This document shows, one piece after another, positions 34,486 through 43,735 of a stretch of 64,000 bases of DNA; position 1 is the first letter of the stretch, and the number at the start of each line of letters is the position of its first letter. A program made the translations under genes and the position numbers. This DNA is from Lachnospiraceae bacterium (GTDB lineage Bacteria; Bacillota; Clostridia; Lachnospirales; Lachnospiraceae), in assembly GCA_022510745.1 (NCBI GenBank), contig JAFLSY010000001.1:1-64000 (forward strand), written 5' to 3'. The notes beneath the pieces are model-generated. The model made no database searches and was not told the DNA's origin. It saw only the letters and a program-made list of their open reading frames with translations.

Positions 34486-34985
34486 TGTTGTCGAAGGTAT
34501 TGTCCAAAGAAGCCTGTGCGGAATGTAAATTCTGCTGTTCCTTCCGTAGGCAGAGTCTGTGGGAAACCCCTCTTTTTCCGATAGAGACCGTAAGGAAACT
34601 GCAAGGTGGGGACAAACGTTTTTTAAACTGTGGGGAGGGAGAAAACCGATTTGGGAGAATGGATTTAGAGGATGGGTATCGTACCGAGGCTCCGGAAGAA
34701 GAAGTCCCCTGCAGTTTTCTGGATGCAGAGAGGGGCTGTATGCTGTCGGAAGAGGATAAACCCTTCGACTGTAAAATATGGCCGTTACGCATTATGAGAA
34801 AGCAGGAAGAGCTGGTAATCGCTCTGACCCCGACCTGCCCGAAAATGAACAGACAGTCCATGGATGCTATGAAAGAATTGGTGAGAAACGGATTGGGAGA
34901 TAAAATCTATGCCTATGCGGCGGAACATCCGTATATTATAAAAGAGTACAGGGAGGGCTTTCCCGTACTGATGAAAAGAGAATGA
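34485..34985 (+). CDS. YkgJ-family cysteine-cluster protein
   Basis: A 166-aa protein with the cysteine pattern of the YkgJ/FliB-type family: CAECKFCCSFRR near the N-terminus, then CSFLDAERGCML and FDCKIWPLR, and a last Cys in TPTCPKMN. These Cys probably bind zinc or an iron-sulphur cluster; the function is not established. It is coupled to the DUF2156 gene by a one-base overlap and is followed at once by a strong terminator. Confidence 0.82.
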   Translation: MLSKVLSKEACAECKFCCSFRRQSLWETPLFPIETVRKLQGGDKRFLNCGEGENRFGRMDLEDGYRTEAPEEEVPCSFLDAERGCMLSEEDKPFDCKIWPLRIMRKQEELVIALTPTCPKMNRQSMDAMKELVRNGLGDKIYAYAAEHPYIIKEYREGFPVLMKRE

Positions 34986-35023
34986 AAAGTCCCCGTCATA
35001 CGTCTTTGTATGCGGGGACTTTT
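34985..35023 (+). terminator. Strong intrinsic terminator
   Basis: AAAAGTCCCCG (34985-34995) pairs with CGGGGACTTTT (35013-35023), with an inner CATAC/GTATG stem, ending in T4. It closes the map-DUF2156-YkgJ group. Confidence 0.9.
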
Positions 35024-35052
35024 ACTTAGGAGAGGATAAGTATTCATTTCTC

Positions 35053-35115
35053 TTTGGTGTCACCATCGGAGAAAAAGGGGGTCTTTCTCCGACTAATGAT
35101 AGTATTGACACCAAA
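35053..35115. repeat. Nested palindromic element (REP-like or structured RNA)
   Basis: TTTGGTGTCA (35053-35062) and TGACACCAAA (35106-35115) form a perfect 10-base outer stem; TCGGAGAAA (35066-35074) and TTTCTCCGA (35084-35092) form a perfect 9-base inner stem around a G-rich loop. A 13-base unpaired arm (35093-35105) follows the inner stem. There is no T-run, so it is not a plain terminator. It sits between a terminator and the ABC transporter operon. It could be a dispersed palindromic repeat or a structured leader RNA. Confidence 0.6.
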
Positions 35116-35200
35116 ATGGAATTTATTCACAGGAAGAAAAATTTTCTGACTTAAAATTTATCGTATGATCGGGTTAGCTGATTCATCCTTAAAAATTATG

Positions 35201-35229
35201 TGGAAACCCCAAATAGAATATGCTAAAAT
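35201..35229 (+). promoter_or_regulatory. Possible promoter of the ABC transporter operon
   Basis: TGGAAA (35201-35206), 17 bases, TAAAAT (35224-35229) with an extended TGC before the -10. The -35 is weak. Confidence 0.4.
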
Positions 35230-35268
35230 AACAGCGACAAATTTGATATGACAGAAAGGAGAAACAGG

Positions 35269-36249
35269 ATGAAAATCCGGAGAAAAACACAAATATTAGG
35301 CCTGCTGATTGCGGGAATGCTTTTGTTAGGAGGCTGTGGAGGCAGCAAAACAGCTGATTTTAAAGTGGGAGCCTTGAAGGGCCCGACCACGATCGGACTG
35401 CTAAAGCTGATGGAGAAGGCTGAAAATAATGAAACGGAAAATACTTACACTTTTACCATGGCGGTAGGAGCGGACGAGCTGACTCCGCTTTTGGTACAGG
35501 GGGAGTTAGACATGGCTCTGGTACCGGCCAATGTGGCAGCGGTGCTTTATAATAAAACCCAGGGCGGCATCTGTGTGGTGGATATCAATACCTTGGGCGT
35601 GCTGTATATCGTGTCCGGCGATGGTGGGATCGGCACCTTCGAAGATTTGAGGGGAAAAACCATCTACCTGACCGGCAGGGGCACCACACCGGACTATGCC
35701 TTACAGTATCTGCTCTCGGCAAACGGCATAGACTCTGATGAGGTGACGTTGGAGTATCGTTCCGAGGCTACTGAGATCGCGGCGCTGCTTGCGGAAAACC
35801 CGAGTGATATCGCGCTTCTGCCCCAGCCCTTTGTAACGGTGGCATGTGCGCAGAACGACCAGCTGGCAATACGCATTTCCCTGACCGAGGAGTGGGAGAG
35901 AGTGCAGGGAGAGGGCGGCAGCCGTCTGGTGACCGGCGTTACGGTGGTAAGAAGAGAATTTTTGGAGGAAAACCCCGAAGCGGTGGCTTTGTTCTTAAAA
36001 GAGCATGAAGAGAGTACCAAATACACGGAAACGAACCTCGATGAAACCGCAGTTCTTTGCGTGGGGGCGGAGATTATCGCCAATGAGAATGTAGCTAAGA
36101 AGGCAATTCCTTATTGTAATATTACCTGTATAACGGGGGAGGAGATGAAGCAGGCCCTTTCCGGCTATCTGAATGTCCTCTATGAACTGAATCCGGAATC
36201 CGTGGGCGGCGGCCTGCCGGGGGATGATTTCTATTACTTAGGTAAATAA
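35269..36249 (+). CDS. ABC transporter substrate-binding lipoprotein (NMT1/TauA-like)
   Basis: A 326-aa extracytoplasmic binding protein: signal peptide with lipobox LLGGC (Cys near residue 22), then a type-2 periplasmic-binding fold. The segments VGALKGPTTIGLLKLM, LDMALVPANVAAVLYN, LRGKTIYLTGRGTTPDYAL and DIALLPQPFVTVA resemble the NMT1/THI5-TauA group, which bind thiamine precursors, sulfonates, nitrate or similar small molecules. The ligand cannot be fixed. I chose the ATG at 35269 because AAAGGAG lies 8 bases upstream. It pairs with the fused permease-ATPase that starts 11 bases downstream. Confidence 0.88.
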   Translation: MKIRRKTQILGLLIAGMLLLGGCGGSKTADFKVGALKGPTTIGLLKLMEKAENNETENTYTFTMAVGADELTPLLVQGELDMALVPANVAAVLYNKTQGGICVVDINTLGVLYIVSGDGGIGTFEDLRGKTIYLTGRGTTPDYALQYLLSANGIDSDEVTLEYRSEATEIAALLAENPSDIALLPQPFVTVACAQNDQLAIRISLTEEWERVQGEGGSRLVTGVTVVRREFLEENPEAVALFLKEHEESTKYTETNLDETAVLCVGAEIIANENVAKKAIPYCNITCITGEEMKQALSGYLNVLYELNPESVGGGLPGDDFYYLGK

Positions 36250-36260
36250 TAGGAGATACC

Positions 36261-37658
36261 ATGCAGGAAGAAAAAGTGCGGGCAAGGAAAAAACGCATAA
36301 AAAGAGGGCTGATCTTGCTGTTCTGGCTGGGCATCTGGCAGCTTGCGGCGCTTCTCATCGGGAATTCCCTGCTGGCGGCAGGGCCTTTTGAAACGGTTAA
36401 GGCACTGATCAGGGAGGCTGCGGTTTTAAGTTTCTGGCAGACTATCGGTATCACGCTCATGAAATTTTTGGCGGGTTTTCTGTTGGCGCTGTTTTTGGGT
36501 ATTTTACTGGGTGCTTTCAGTTATAGGCTGCCTTTTGTGGAAGAACTGCTGGCTCCGCTGATGCTGCTTGTCAAGGCGGTGCCGGTGGCCTCCTTTGTGG
36601 TAATACTTTTAATTTGGTGGGGTGCGGGACGGCTTTCTATGGCGATCACTTTTTTAGTGGCACTGCCCATCATTTATGTCAATGTAAGGGAAGGTCTGGG
36701 GAGTACGGATAAAAAGCTGTTAGAAATGGCAGAGGTGTTCCGTCTGCCATTTGGGTCCCGTTTCTTCTACATCTACCGTCCGGCGCTGCAGCCCTTTTTA
36801 GAAGGCACGCTGGAAACCGCATTGAGCATGGGAATCAAAGCAGGCGTTGCAGCGGAAATCATAGGCATTCCCAAGTTCTCCATCGGCGAAGAACTGTACC
36901 TTTCAAAGATTTATCTGGATACAGCGGGCGTGTTTGCCTGGACTTTTGTGGTGATCATACTGAGTTACCTGTTAGAAAAAGCGGTACTGCTTTTGTGGAA
37001 GAATTTCTGCATGTGGAATCCGAGAATCGGCGCCCCCGCACAGGAAGGGGAGCAAAGAACCAGAAGCGGCGCGGATACCCTCGTACTTGAGAATATCTGT
37101 AAAAGCTACCGCGAAAAAGAGGTGCTGCGCCATGTGGATATGGAACTGAAGCAGGACGGGATCTACTGCCTGATGGCGCCTTCCGGCACCGGTAAGACGA
37201 CCCTGCTCCACATTCTGGCAGGACTTGAGAAGGCCGATGAGGGACAGGTTTTTGCCGGAGGAGAGGCGGAAAGCACTGAGAATAATCCGCGTGTTTCCAT
37301 GGTGTTTCAGGAGGACAGATTGTTTCAGAACATATCCGCACTGCAGAATGTGGAACTGATCTGCGCTATTCCCGAAAGGGCGAAACTTCTGCTGGAGCAG
37401 CTGCTGCCCGGAGAGGATTTGTTAAAACCGGTGAAAAACCTAAGCGGCGGGATGCGAAGGAGAGTCTGTATTGCCAGGGCGTTAGCCGCCGGCAGCGACG
37501 TTCTGCTTTTGGACGAGCCCTTTAGCGGCTTGGATGAATACAGCCGAAACCGAGCTATAGAAGTGATCTTACAGCATAAGGGAAGCAGGCTGTTGCTTGC
37601 GGTCACTCACGAAAAAGAGGACGCCATGAAGTTAGGAGGAGAAATCCTGCAGCTATAA
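36261..37658 (+). CDS. ABC transporter permease fused to its ATPase
   Basis: One 465-aa chain holds both parts of a TauC/SsuC-type importer. Residues ~1-255 are a six-helix permease with the BPD_transp_1 region (VEELLAPLMLLVKAVPVASF, then EVFRLPFGSRFFYIYRPALQ as the coupling segment). Residues ~275-465 are a complete ATPase: Walker A APSGTGKT, Q-loop VFQEDRLF, signature LSGGM, Walker B VLLLDEPF, D-loop SGLDE and H-loop VTHEKEDA. The ATPase half is slightly short but all motifs are intact. In most relatives these are two genes, so the fusion is unusual for this importer type. The gene works with the lipoprotein just upstream. Confidence 0.9.
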   Translation: MQEEKVRARKKRIKRGLILLFWLGIWQLAALLIGNSLLAAGPFETVKALIREAAVLSFWQTIGITLMKFLAGFLLALFLGILLGAFSYRLPFVEELLAPLMLLVKAVPVASFVVILLIWWGAGRLSMAITFLVALPIIYVNVREGLGSTDKKLLEMAEVFRLPFGSRFFYIYRPALQPFLEGTLETALSMGIKAGVAAEIIGIPKFSIGEELYLSKIYLDTAGVFAWTFVVIILSYLLEKAVLLLWKNFCMWNPRIGAPAQEGEQRTRSGADTLVLENICKSYREKEVLRHVDMELKQDGIYCLMAPSGTGKTTLLHILAGLEKADEGQVFAGGEAESTENNPRVSMVFQEDRLFQNISALQNVELICAIPERAKLLLEQLLPGEDLLKPVKNLSGGMRRRVCIARALAAGSDVLLLDEPFSGLDEYSRNRAIEVILQHKGSRLLLAVTHEKEDAMKLGGEILQL

Positions 37659-37713
37659 GGAGCGGTCAGGCGTTTAAAGGAGCCGAAAATCAAGGGTTGT
37701 TCCGAAAAAATAA

Positions 37714-37742
37714 TGGACAAGAAGGCTTCTTTATGCTATAAT
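37714..37742 (+). promoter_or_regulatory. Promoter of tig
   Basis: TGGACA (37714-37719), 17 bases, TATAAT (37737-37742) with an extended TGC. It gives a ~95-base leader before tig. Confidence 0.85.
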
Positions 37743-37845
37743 TTTGCAATGGCTGTGGCTGAGATTTTTGCCGCGGTTTTAGAAAAGGTAAGTCGGCACC
37801 GGAAAGACGGAAGATGAAGCCGGCGGTGGAATGAGAGGAGAAACA

Positions 37846-39207
37846 ATGAGTTTACAGGTAGAAAAACTGGAAAAGAATATGGCGAAGCTTACAATTGAGG
37901 TAGGCGCCGAGGAATTAGAGAAAGCTATTGAAACCGCTTATCAAAAGAATAAGAATAAGATCAGCATTCCCGGCTTCCGTAAGGGTAAGGTGCCCCGTAA
38001 AATGGTGGAGAAGCTCTACGGTGCGGAAATTTTTTATGAGGATGCGGCAAACGAACTGATTCCGGAAGCTTATGAGAAAGCGCTTGAGGAGTGCGAGGAA
38101 GAAATTGTTTCCGCTCCCAAGATCGACGTGACACAGATAGAAGCCGGTAAGCCTTTCATTTTTACCGCTGAGGTAGCCTTAAAGCCTGCTGTAACGCTGG
38201 GCAAATACAAGGGGCTCAAGGTGGAAAAAACCGAGATCACAGTCACCGAGGAAGAAGTTGACGAACAGATTCAGAAGGAAAGAGAAAACAGTGCCAGAAC
38301 CATTACCGTGGAGGACAGACCCGTGAAGGACGGTGATATGACCACGCTGGATTTCGAGGGCTTTGTGGACGGCGCTGCATTCGACGGCGGCAAGGGGAGC
38401 GACTATCCTCTGACCATCGGCTCCGGCGCGTTTATTCCGGGCTTTGAGGAGCAGTTGATTGGTGCCGAGATCGGAAAGGAAACCGAAGTGAACGTAACCT
38501 TCCCCGAAGATTATCAGGCGGCAGAACTGGCGGGCAAAGCAGCCGTATTTAAATGTACCGTAAAGAGTATACAGGAGAAAGAGCTGCCCGAGCTGGACGA
38601 TGAGTTTGCAAGCGAGGTATCCACTTTCGATACACTTGCCGAGTACAGGGAGGATGTAAAGAAGGGGCTGGAGCAGAAGAAAGCCGATGCGGCAAAGAGC
38701 GCAAAAGAAGAAGCGGTTGTTGAGGCAGCCGTGGCTGATGCGCAGATGGAGATTCCCGATGCTATGGTAGAAACCGAGCAGAGACAGATGATAGATGAAT
38801 TTGCACAGAGACTGCAGATGCAGGGCCTTTCCATGGAACAGTATATGCAGTTTACCGGTATGACGTCCCAGGCTCTCTTAGAGCAGACGGCACCTCAGGC
38901 ACTGAAGAGAATTCAGTCCAGACTGGTATTGGAAGCCATTGCCGCAGCGGAGAATCTGACCGCAAGCGACGAGGACTTTGAAGAAGAAGTGAAATCCATG
39001 GCGGAAAAGTACCAGATGGAACCCGATCAGATCAAGGGAACTTTGGGAGAGAATGGCAAAAAGCAGGTATTGCAGGATATTGCCATCAACAAGGCCGTAG
39101 AGTTTTTGGTAGAGAATGCAAAGGAAGGAAAGACCGCTGCAAAATCCACCAAGGCTAAGAGCAAGAAGAGCGAGGAGGCTCCCGCAGAAACAGCGGCAGA
39201 GGAATAA
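37846..39207 (+). CDS. tig: Trigger factor
   Basis: A ribosome-bound chaperone and prolyl isomerase that meets new chains at the exit tunnel. The 453-aa protein has the ribosome-docking signature in SIPGFRKGKVPRKMVEKLYG (residues ~40-60), an FKBP-type isomerase domain at ~155-245 (VKDGDMTTLDFEGFVDGAAF) and a helical C-terminal cradle. The C-terminus is a Lys/Ala/Glu-rich tail. GAGGAG lies 5 bases before the ATG at 37846. It heads the tig-clpP-clpX-lon proteostasis block. Confidence 0.96.
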   Translation: MSLQVEKLEKNMAKLTIEVGAEELEKAIETAYQKNKNKISIPGFRKGKVPRKMVEKLYGAEIFYEDAANELIPEAYEKALEECEEEIVSAPKIDVTQIEAGKPFIFTAEVALKPAVTLGKYKGLKVEKTEITVTEEEVDEQIQKERENSARTITVEDRPVKDGDMTTLDFEGFVDGAAFDGGKGSDYPLTIGSGAFIPGFEEQLIGAEIGKETEVNVTFPEDYQAAELAGKAAVFKCTVKSIQEKELPELDDEFASEVSTFDTLAEYREDVKKGLEQKKADAAKSAKEEAVVEAAVADAQMEIPDAMVETEQRQMIDEFAQRLQMQGLSMEQYMQFTGMTSQALLEQTAPQALKRIQSRLVLEAIAAAENLTASDEDFEEEVKSMAEKYQMEPDQIKGTLGENGKKQVLQDIAINKAVEFLVENAKEGKTAAKSTKAKSKKSEEAPAETAAEE

Positions 39208-39244
39208 TCCCCTGTAAAATATAGTAAAAATAAATAAAAAATTT

Positions 39245-39280
39245 AAACAGAGGATTAAGAAATTCTTAAATCCTCTGTTT
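39245..39280. terminator. Hairpin between tig and clpP
   Basis: AAACAGAGGATT (39245-39256) pairs with AATCCTCTGTTT (39269-39280). It has only TTT at its end on this strand, so it may terminate partly or protect the tig transcript. Confidence 0.6.
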
Positions 39281-39284
39281 GAGA

Positions 39285-39313
39285 TTGCAAAACTTTTTAC
39301 CTTGGTCTATTAT
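39285..39313 (+). promoter_or_regulatory. Promoter of clpP
   Basis: TTGCAA (39285-39290), 17 bases, TATTAT (39308-39313). No CtsR-type heptad repeat was noticed next to it. Confidence 0.7.
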
Positions 39314-39367
39314 AGAAACGAGATAAAAAGACAAGACTCTTATTGTAGTCAAATGGAGGAAGAGTAA

Positions 39368-39964
39368 ATGAGTTTAGTACCTTATGTCATAGAACAGACC
39401 AGCAGGGGAGAGCGTTCCTACGATATTTACTCCCGGCTTTTAAAAGAGAGAATCATCTTTTTGGGAGAGGAAGTCAATGAAGTGACGGCCAGCTTAGTGG
39501 TGGCCCAGCTCCTCTTTTTGGAGGCGGAGGACCCGGAGAAGGATATCAATCTGTACATCAACAGTCCGGGTGGTTCCGTGACGGCGGGCATGGCAATTTA
39601 TGATACCATGCGCTATATCAAATGTGATGTGTCCACCATCTGTATCGGTATGGCGGCCAGTATGGGAGCGTTCCTGTTGGCAGGTGGCACCAAGGGTAAG
39701 AGAATGGCGCTTCCCAATGCTGAGATCATGATCCACCAGCCCCTTGGCGGCGCACAGGGTCAGGCTACCGAGATTGAGATTGCAGCCAAGCATATCCTGC
39801 ATACCAAGGAAAAATTAAACAGAATGCTGGCGGAAAATACCGGCAAGGACTATGAAGTGATCGCTGCGGATACGGAGAGAGATAACTGGAAATCGGCTGA
39901 GGAGGCCTTGGAATATGGATTGATCGACAGGGTCATCACCTCTCATACCGTACCCGAAAAATAG
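39368..39964 (+). CDS. clpP: ATP-dependent Clp protease proteolytic subunit
   Basis: The serine peptidase barrel that degrades proteins delivered by ClpX or ClpC. The 198-aa protein has catalytic Ser98 in [11 protein letters not shown], His123 in [10 protein letters not shown], and the N-terminal [20 protein letters not shown] typical of bacterial ClpP. clpX follows after 64 bases, the usual order in Bacillota and Proteobacteria. Confidence 0.98.
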   Translation: MSLVPYVIEQTSRGERSYDIYSRLLKERIIFLGEEVNEVTASLVVAQLLFLEAEDPEKDINLYINSPGGSVTAGMAIYDTMRYIKCDVSTICIGMAASMGAFLLAGGTKGKRMALPNAEIMIHQPLGGAQGQATEIEIAAKHILHTKEKLNRMLAENTGKDYEVIAADTERDNWKSAEEALEYGLIDRVITSHTVPEK

Positions 39965-40028
39965 AATGTAAAGCCGACCCAAAGGAGCTAAGTGACAGAA
40001 CGAAGTTCCCGGCAGAATGAGAGGAAAA

Positions 40029-41294
40029 ATGGCAGGTAAGAATTCTGGCAATGACGTAAGATGTTCATTTTGCAATAAAACGCAGGACCAGGTCAGGAAG
40101 CTGATAGCAGGACCGGCAGGCGTGTATATTTGTGATGAATGTATAGAGATTTGTGGAGATATTTTAGAGGAAGAGTTTGAGGAGGAGGCTTCTTCCGCGG
40201 AACAGAGGCCTAATTTTAAGCTGTTAAAGCCCGTTGAGATCAAACACTTTTTAGACGACTATGTGATCGGGCAGGATACCGCAAAAAAGGTGCTTTCCGT
40301 AGCTGTGTATAATCACTATAAGAGAGTGACGGCGGACAAGAGACCGGAGGATGCGGAGCTGCAGAAGAGCAATGTGATCATGATAGGTCCCACCGGTTCC
40401 GGCAAGACCTATCTGGCGGAAACGCTGGCCAGGATCATCAACGTGCCCTTTGCCATTGCGGATGCAACAACGTTGACGGAAGCCGGTTATGTGGGCGAGG
40501 ATGTAGAGAATATTCTTCTTAAGCTGATTCAGGCTGCGGATTATGATGTGGAGCGTGCTCAATACGGCATTATCTATATTGACGAAATTGATAAGATTAC
40601 CAAAAAGAGTGAGAATGTGTCCATTACAAGGGATGTATCCGGCGAGGGTGTACAGCAGGCGCTGTTAAAGATTATTGAAGGCACCGTTGCCAGCGTACCT
40701 CCTCAGGGAGGCAGGAAGCATCCCCACCAGGAACTGATACAGATCAATACCTCGAATATTCTCTTTATCTGTGGAGGCGCGTTTGACGGTTTGGATAAGA
40801 TCGTGGAAACCCGGTTGGACAGAAAGTCCATCGGTTTCAATGCGGTGATCACGGATAAGGTCAATAAGGAAATCGGGGAGATTCTGGGGGAGGTGACTCC
40901 GCAGGATCTGGTAAAATTCGGACTGATTCCCGAGTTTGTGGGCCGTGTGCCCATCAATGTGTCTTTAGAGGGACTGGATAAAGCGGCTTTGGTACGTATT
41001 TTAAAGGAACCGAAGAACGCACTGATCAAGCAATACCAGCGTCTGTTTGAGATGGATCATGTCAAACTGACTTTCGAAGAAGATGCCATCGACGCTATAG
41101 CAGAGCTTGCGCTGGAAAGAAAAACCGGTGCCAGAGGGCTGCGCTCGGTTATGGAGAATGTCACTATGGACATTATGTATGAGATTCCTTCCGATGATAC
41201 CATTGAGGCGGTTGTGATCACAAAGGGTGCGGTAGAGGGCACCAGCGAGCCGCTTACCATACATCGGGATGTGAGTATGCCAAAAGCCAAGTAA
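40029..41294 (+). CDS. clpX: Clp protease ATP-binding subunit ClpX
   Basis: An AAA+ unfoldase that feeds ClpP. The 421-aa protein has the N-terminal zinc-binding domain with two Cys pairs (CSFCNKTQ and CDECIEIC), Walker A GPTGSGKT, Walker [11 protein letters not shown], the pore loop GYVGED and the ClpP-binding loop around the middle of the large domain. I prefer the ATG at 40029 (GAGG four bases upstream) over the in-frame ATG at 40017. It ends just before a hairpin terminator and lon. Confidence 0.97.
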   Translation: MAGKNSGNDVRCSFCNKTQDQVRKLIAGPAGVYICDECIEICGDILEEEFEEEASSAEQRPNFKLLKPVEIKHFLDDYVIGQDTAKKVLSVAVYNHYKRVTADKRPEDAELQKSNVIMIGPTGSGKTYLAETLARIINVPFAIADATTLTEAGYVGEDVENILLKLIQAADYDVERAQYGIIYIDEIDKITKKSENVSITRDVSGEGVQQALLKIIEGTVASVPPQGGRKHPHQELIQINTSNILFICGGAFDGLDKIVETRLDRKSIGFNAVITDKVNKEIGEILGEVTPQDLVKFGLIPEFVGRVPINVSLEGLDKAALVRILKEPKNALIKQYQRLFEMDHVKLTFEEDAIDAIAELALERKTGARGLRSVMENVTMDIMYEIPSDDTIEAVVITKGAVEGTSEPLTIHRDVSMPKAK

Positions 41295-41297
41295 GCC

Positions 41298-41326
41298 AAA
41301 CGCCGCTCTTTTTAGTGCGGCGTTTT
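41298..41326 (+). terminator. Intrinsic terminator between clpX and lon
   Basis: AAACGCCGC (41298-41306) pairs with GCGGCGTTT (41317-41325) and ends in TTTT. The T-run is short, so read-through into lon is possible. Confidence 0.75.
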
Positions 41327-41353
41327 ATCATAGGCAGGGAGACGTGATAGAAT

Positions 41354-43735
41354 ATGGAAGATACCATTATGATTGCAACCTTGGAAATGCCTGCAGTGGC
41401 CCTAAGAGGTCTGTGCATTATGCCGGGAATGGTGATACATTTTGATTTAAGCCGAGAAAAATCCATCCGTGCGGTGGAAAAGGCCATGCTGGGAGAGCAG
41501 AAGCTTTTTTTGGTGGCACAGAGGGATGAAAATACGGAGGACCCCGGCAGGGAAGAATTATATGAGATAGGTACCATAGCGAGCTTAAAGCAGATCAGCC
41601 GGCTGCCGGGCGGTATTGTGCGGGTGCTGGTAGAGGGCGTTGGACGTGGAAGACTCTGGAGTCTTAAGACGGAACAGGATTATCTTCTGGCACAGACGGA
41701 GCTGTTAGAAGAAGATGCCGAAGAGCTGGACGAGGTACATAAGGAGGCCATAAACAGGGAGTTAAGAGCGCTTTTCCATTCGTATAGCGGATTAAATCCG
41801 AGCAGAGGAAAAATGCTGGATCGGAAAGTGGATACCATCAGTCAGCCGGGAGTTTTAATGGACAGTATTGCCAGCGGTATGCTCCTGCCCGTGGCAACGA
41901 AGCAGAAAATTCTTGCCGCGGTTTCTTTAAAAGAACGCTATGACTGTCTTTCGTCCGTGCTAAACAGTGAAATTCAGATTGGTATGGTGAGAAAAGAGCT
42001 GTCCGGTAAAATCCAGAAAAAGGTAGAGAAAAACCAGAAGGATTACCTGTTACGTGAACAGATGAGCGCCATTAGAGAGGAACTTGGAGAAAAAGACTCC
42101 TTTTCGGATGCGGAGCAGTATGAAGAGGCGCTGCATAAACTGAAGGCGGGAAAAGAAGTCAAGGAAAAGATTGCCAAAGAAATTGCCCGTTTTAAAGGTC
42201 TTTCTTCTAGCAGCTCGGAGAGCGCCGTGGAGAGAACCTATATCGAAACCCTGTTAGAAATGCCATGGGATAAGGTATCTAAGGACAATACGGATATGGA
42301 GCTGGCGGAACAGATTTTAAAAGAAGACCATTATGGGTTGGAGCAGATAAAAGAGCGTATTCTGGAGTTTTTGGCAGTACGCAGTCTGCTTGCCGGCAAT
42401 GGGAAAAATAAGCGGGGAGACAGCCCCATTATCTGTTTGGTGGGGCCTCCCGGAACGGGTAAGACCTCCATTGCAAAAAGTCTGGCCAGGGCTTTGAAGA
42501 AAGAATACGTCAGAATCAGTTTAGGCGGTGTGCGTGATGAAGCGGAGATCAGAGGGCACAGAAAAACCTATGTGGGCGCCATGCCGGGCAGAATTGCTGC
42601 CGGACTGCGGCAGGCGGGAGTCGGCAATCCTTTGATGCTGCTGGATGAGATTGACAAGGTGGGCAGCGATTATAAGGGGGATACCGGTGCGGCCTTGCTG
42701 GAGGTGCTTGACAGCGAGCAGAACAGCCGGTTCAGGGACCATTATATTGAACTGCCTCTGGATTTATCCCGGGTGTTCTTTGTGGCAACCGCCAATTCCG
42801 CCGCCAGTATTCCTAAGCCCCTGTTAGACCGTATGGAGCTGATAGAGGTAAACAGCTATACCGAAAATGAGAAGTTTCATATTGCAAAAGAATATCTGCT
42901 TAGAAAGGTCTCTGAAAAGAACGGTATTGAAAAAGGTCAGCTGAATATCAGCGACGGTGCTATCAGAGCCGTCATTGCTGGCTATACCAGGGAAGCCGGT
43001 GTCCGGAATCTGGAGCGCAAGCTGGGCGAGATCTGCAGAAAGGCAGCCAGAGAGCTGGTAAAGAAGACTCCCAAACAGCGTACTAAGGCCCATATACGAG
43101 TAACGGTGCAGAATCTGGAAAAGTATCTGGGCAAGGTCCGCTATACCAGAAATAAAGCCAATGAAACCGACGAGGTCGGCATTGTGCGTGGATTGGCCTG
43201 GACCAGTGTGGGTGGGGAAACCCTGCAGATAGAAGTGAATAAAATGCCCGGTAAGGGAGAGGTGAAGCTGACGGGCCAGATGGGGGATGTGATGAAAGAA
43301 TCCGCCATGACTGCTTTAAGCTATGCACGCTCCGTCAGTGAAGAATATCATATTCCGGCGAATGTGTTTCAGGAAATGGATTTCCATATCCACATTCCGG
43401 AGGGCGCAGTTCCTAAGGATGGGCCTTCCGCTGGTATTACCATGGCTACGGCCCTCTTGTCGGCACTGACCGAGAAAAAGGTGCGTGCGGATGTGGCCAT
43501 GACCGGTGAAATCACCTTAAGAGGCAGAGTCCTGCCCATCGGCGGGCTGAAGGAGAAGCTTTTGGCGGCCAGAATGGCAGGTATTAAGAGAGTTCTGGTG
43601 CCCGCAGAAAATAAAAAAGACGTGGAGGAAATCTCCGAAGAAATAAAGTCGGGCATGGAGATCTGTTTTGTAGAACGGATGGAAGAAGTGCTGGGGTTTA
43701 CGTTTGCGGAGGAAGATGGCGGCCATGATCATTAA
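41354..43735 (+). CDS. lon: ATP-dependent protease Lon
   Basis: A single-chain AAA+ protease for damaged and regulatory proteins. The 793-aa protein has the N-terminal LON substrate-binding domain (LEMPAVALRGLCIMPGMVIH), a coiled coil, Walker A GPPGTGKT at about residues 364-371, and the C-terminal peptidase with Ser692 in KDGPSAG and the catalytic Lys in IGGLKEKLLAA. An in-frame ATG at 41369 could also be the start. Its end overlaps engB by about 11 bases, an arrangement known from Bacillus (lonA-ysxC). Confidence 0.97.
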   Translation: MEDTIMIATLEMPAVALRGLCIMPGMVIHFDLSREKSIRAVEKAMLGEQKLFLVAQRDENTEDPGREELYEIGTIASLKQISRLPGGIVRVLVEGVGRGRLWSLKTEQDYLLAQTELLEEDAEELDEVHKEAINRELRALFHSYSGLNPSRGKMLDRKVDTISQPGVLMDSIASGMLLPVATKQKILAAVSLKERYDCLSSVLNSEIQIGMVRKELSGKIQKKVEKNQKDYLLREQMSAIREELGEKDSFSDAEQYEEALHKLKAGKEVKEKIAKEIARFKGLSSSSSESAVERTYIETLLEMPWDKVSKDNTDMELAEQILKEDHYGLEQIKERILEFLAVRSLLAGNGKNKRGDSPIICLVGPPGTGKTSIAKSLARALKKEYVRISLGGVRDEAEIRGHRKTYVGAMPGRIAAGLRQAGVGNPLMLLDEIDKVGSDYKGDTGAALLEVLDSEQNSRFRDHYIELPLDLSRVFFVATANSAASIPKPLLDRMELIEVNSYTENEKFHIAKEYLLRKVSEKNGIEKGQLNISDGAIRAVIAGYTREAGVRNLERKLGEICRKAARELVKKTPKQRTKAHIRVTVQNLEKYLGKVRYTRNKANETDEVGIVRGLAWTSVGGETLQIEVNKMPGKGEVKLTGQMGDVMKESAMTALSYARSVSEEYHIPANVFQEMDFHIHIPEGAVPKDGPSAGITMATALLSALTEKKVRADVAMTGEITLRGRVLPIGGLKEKLLAARMAGIKRVLVPAENKKDVEEISEEIKSGMEICFVERMEEVLGFTFAEEDGGHDH

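Noticed and set aside
35025..35268. TPP or other known riboswitch before the NMT1/THI5-like ABC operon
   Set aside because: No CTGAGA or ACCTGATCTGG-type core is present; the structure at 35053-35115 fits no riboswitch consensus I know.
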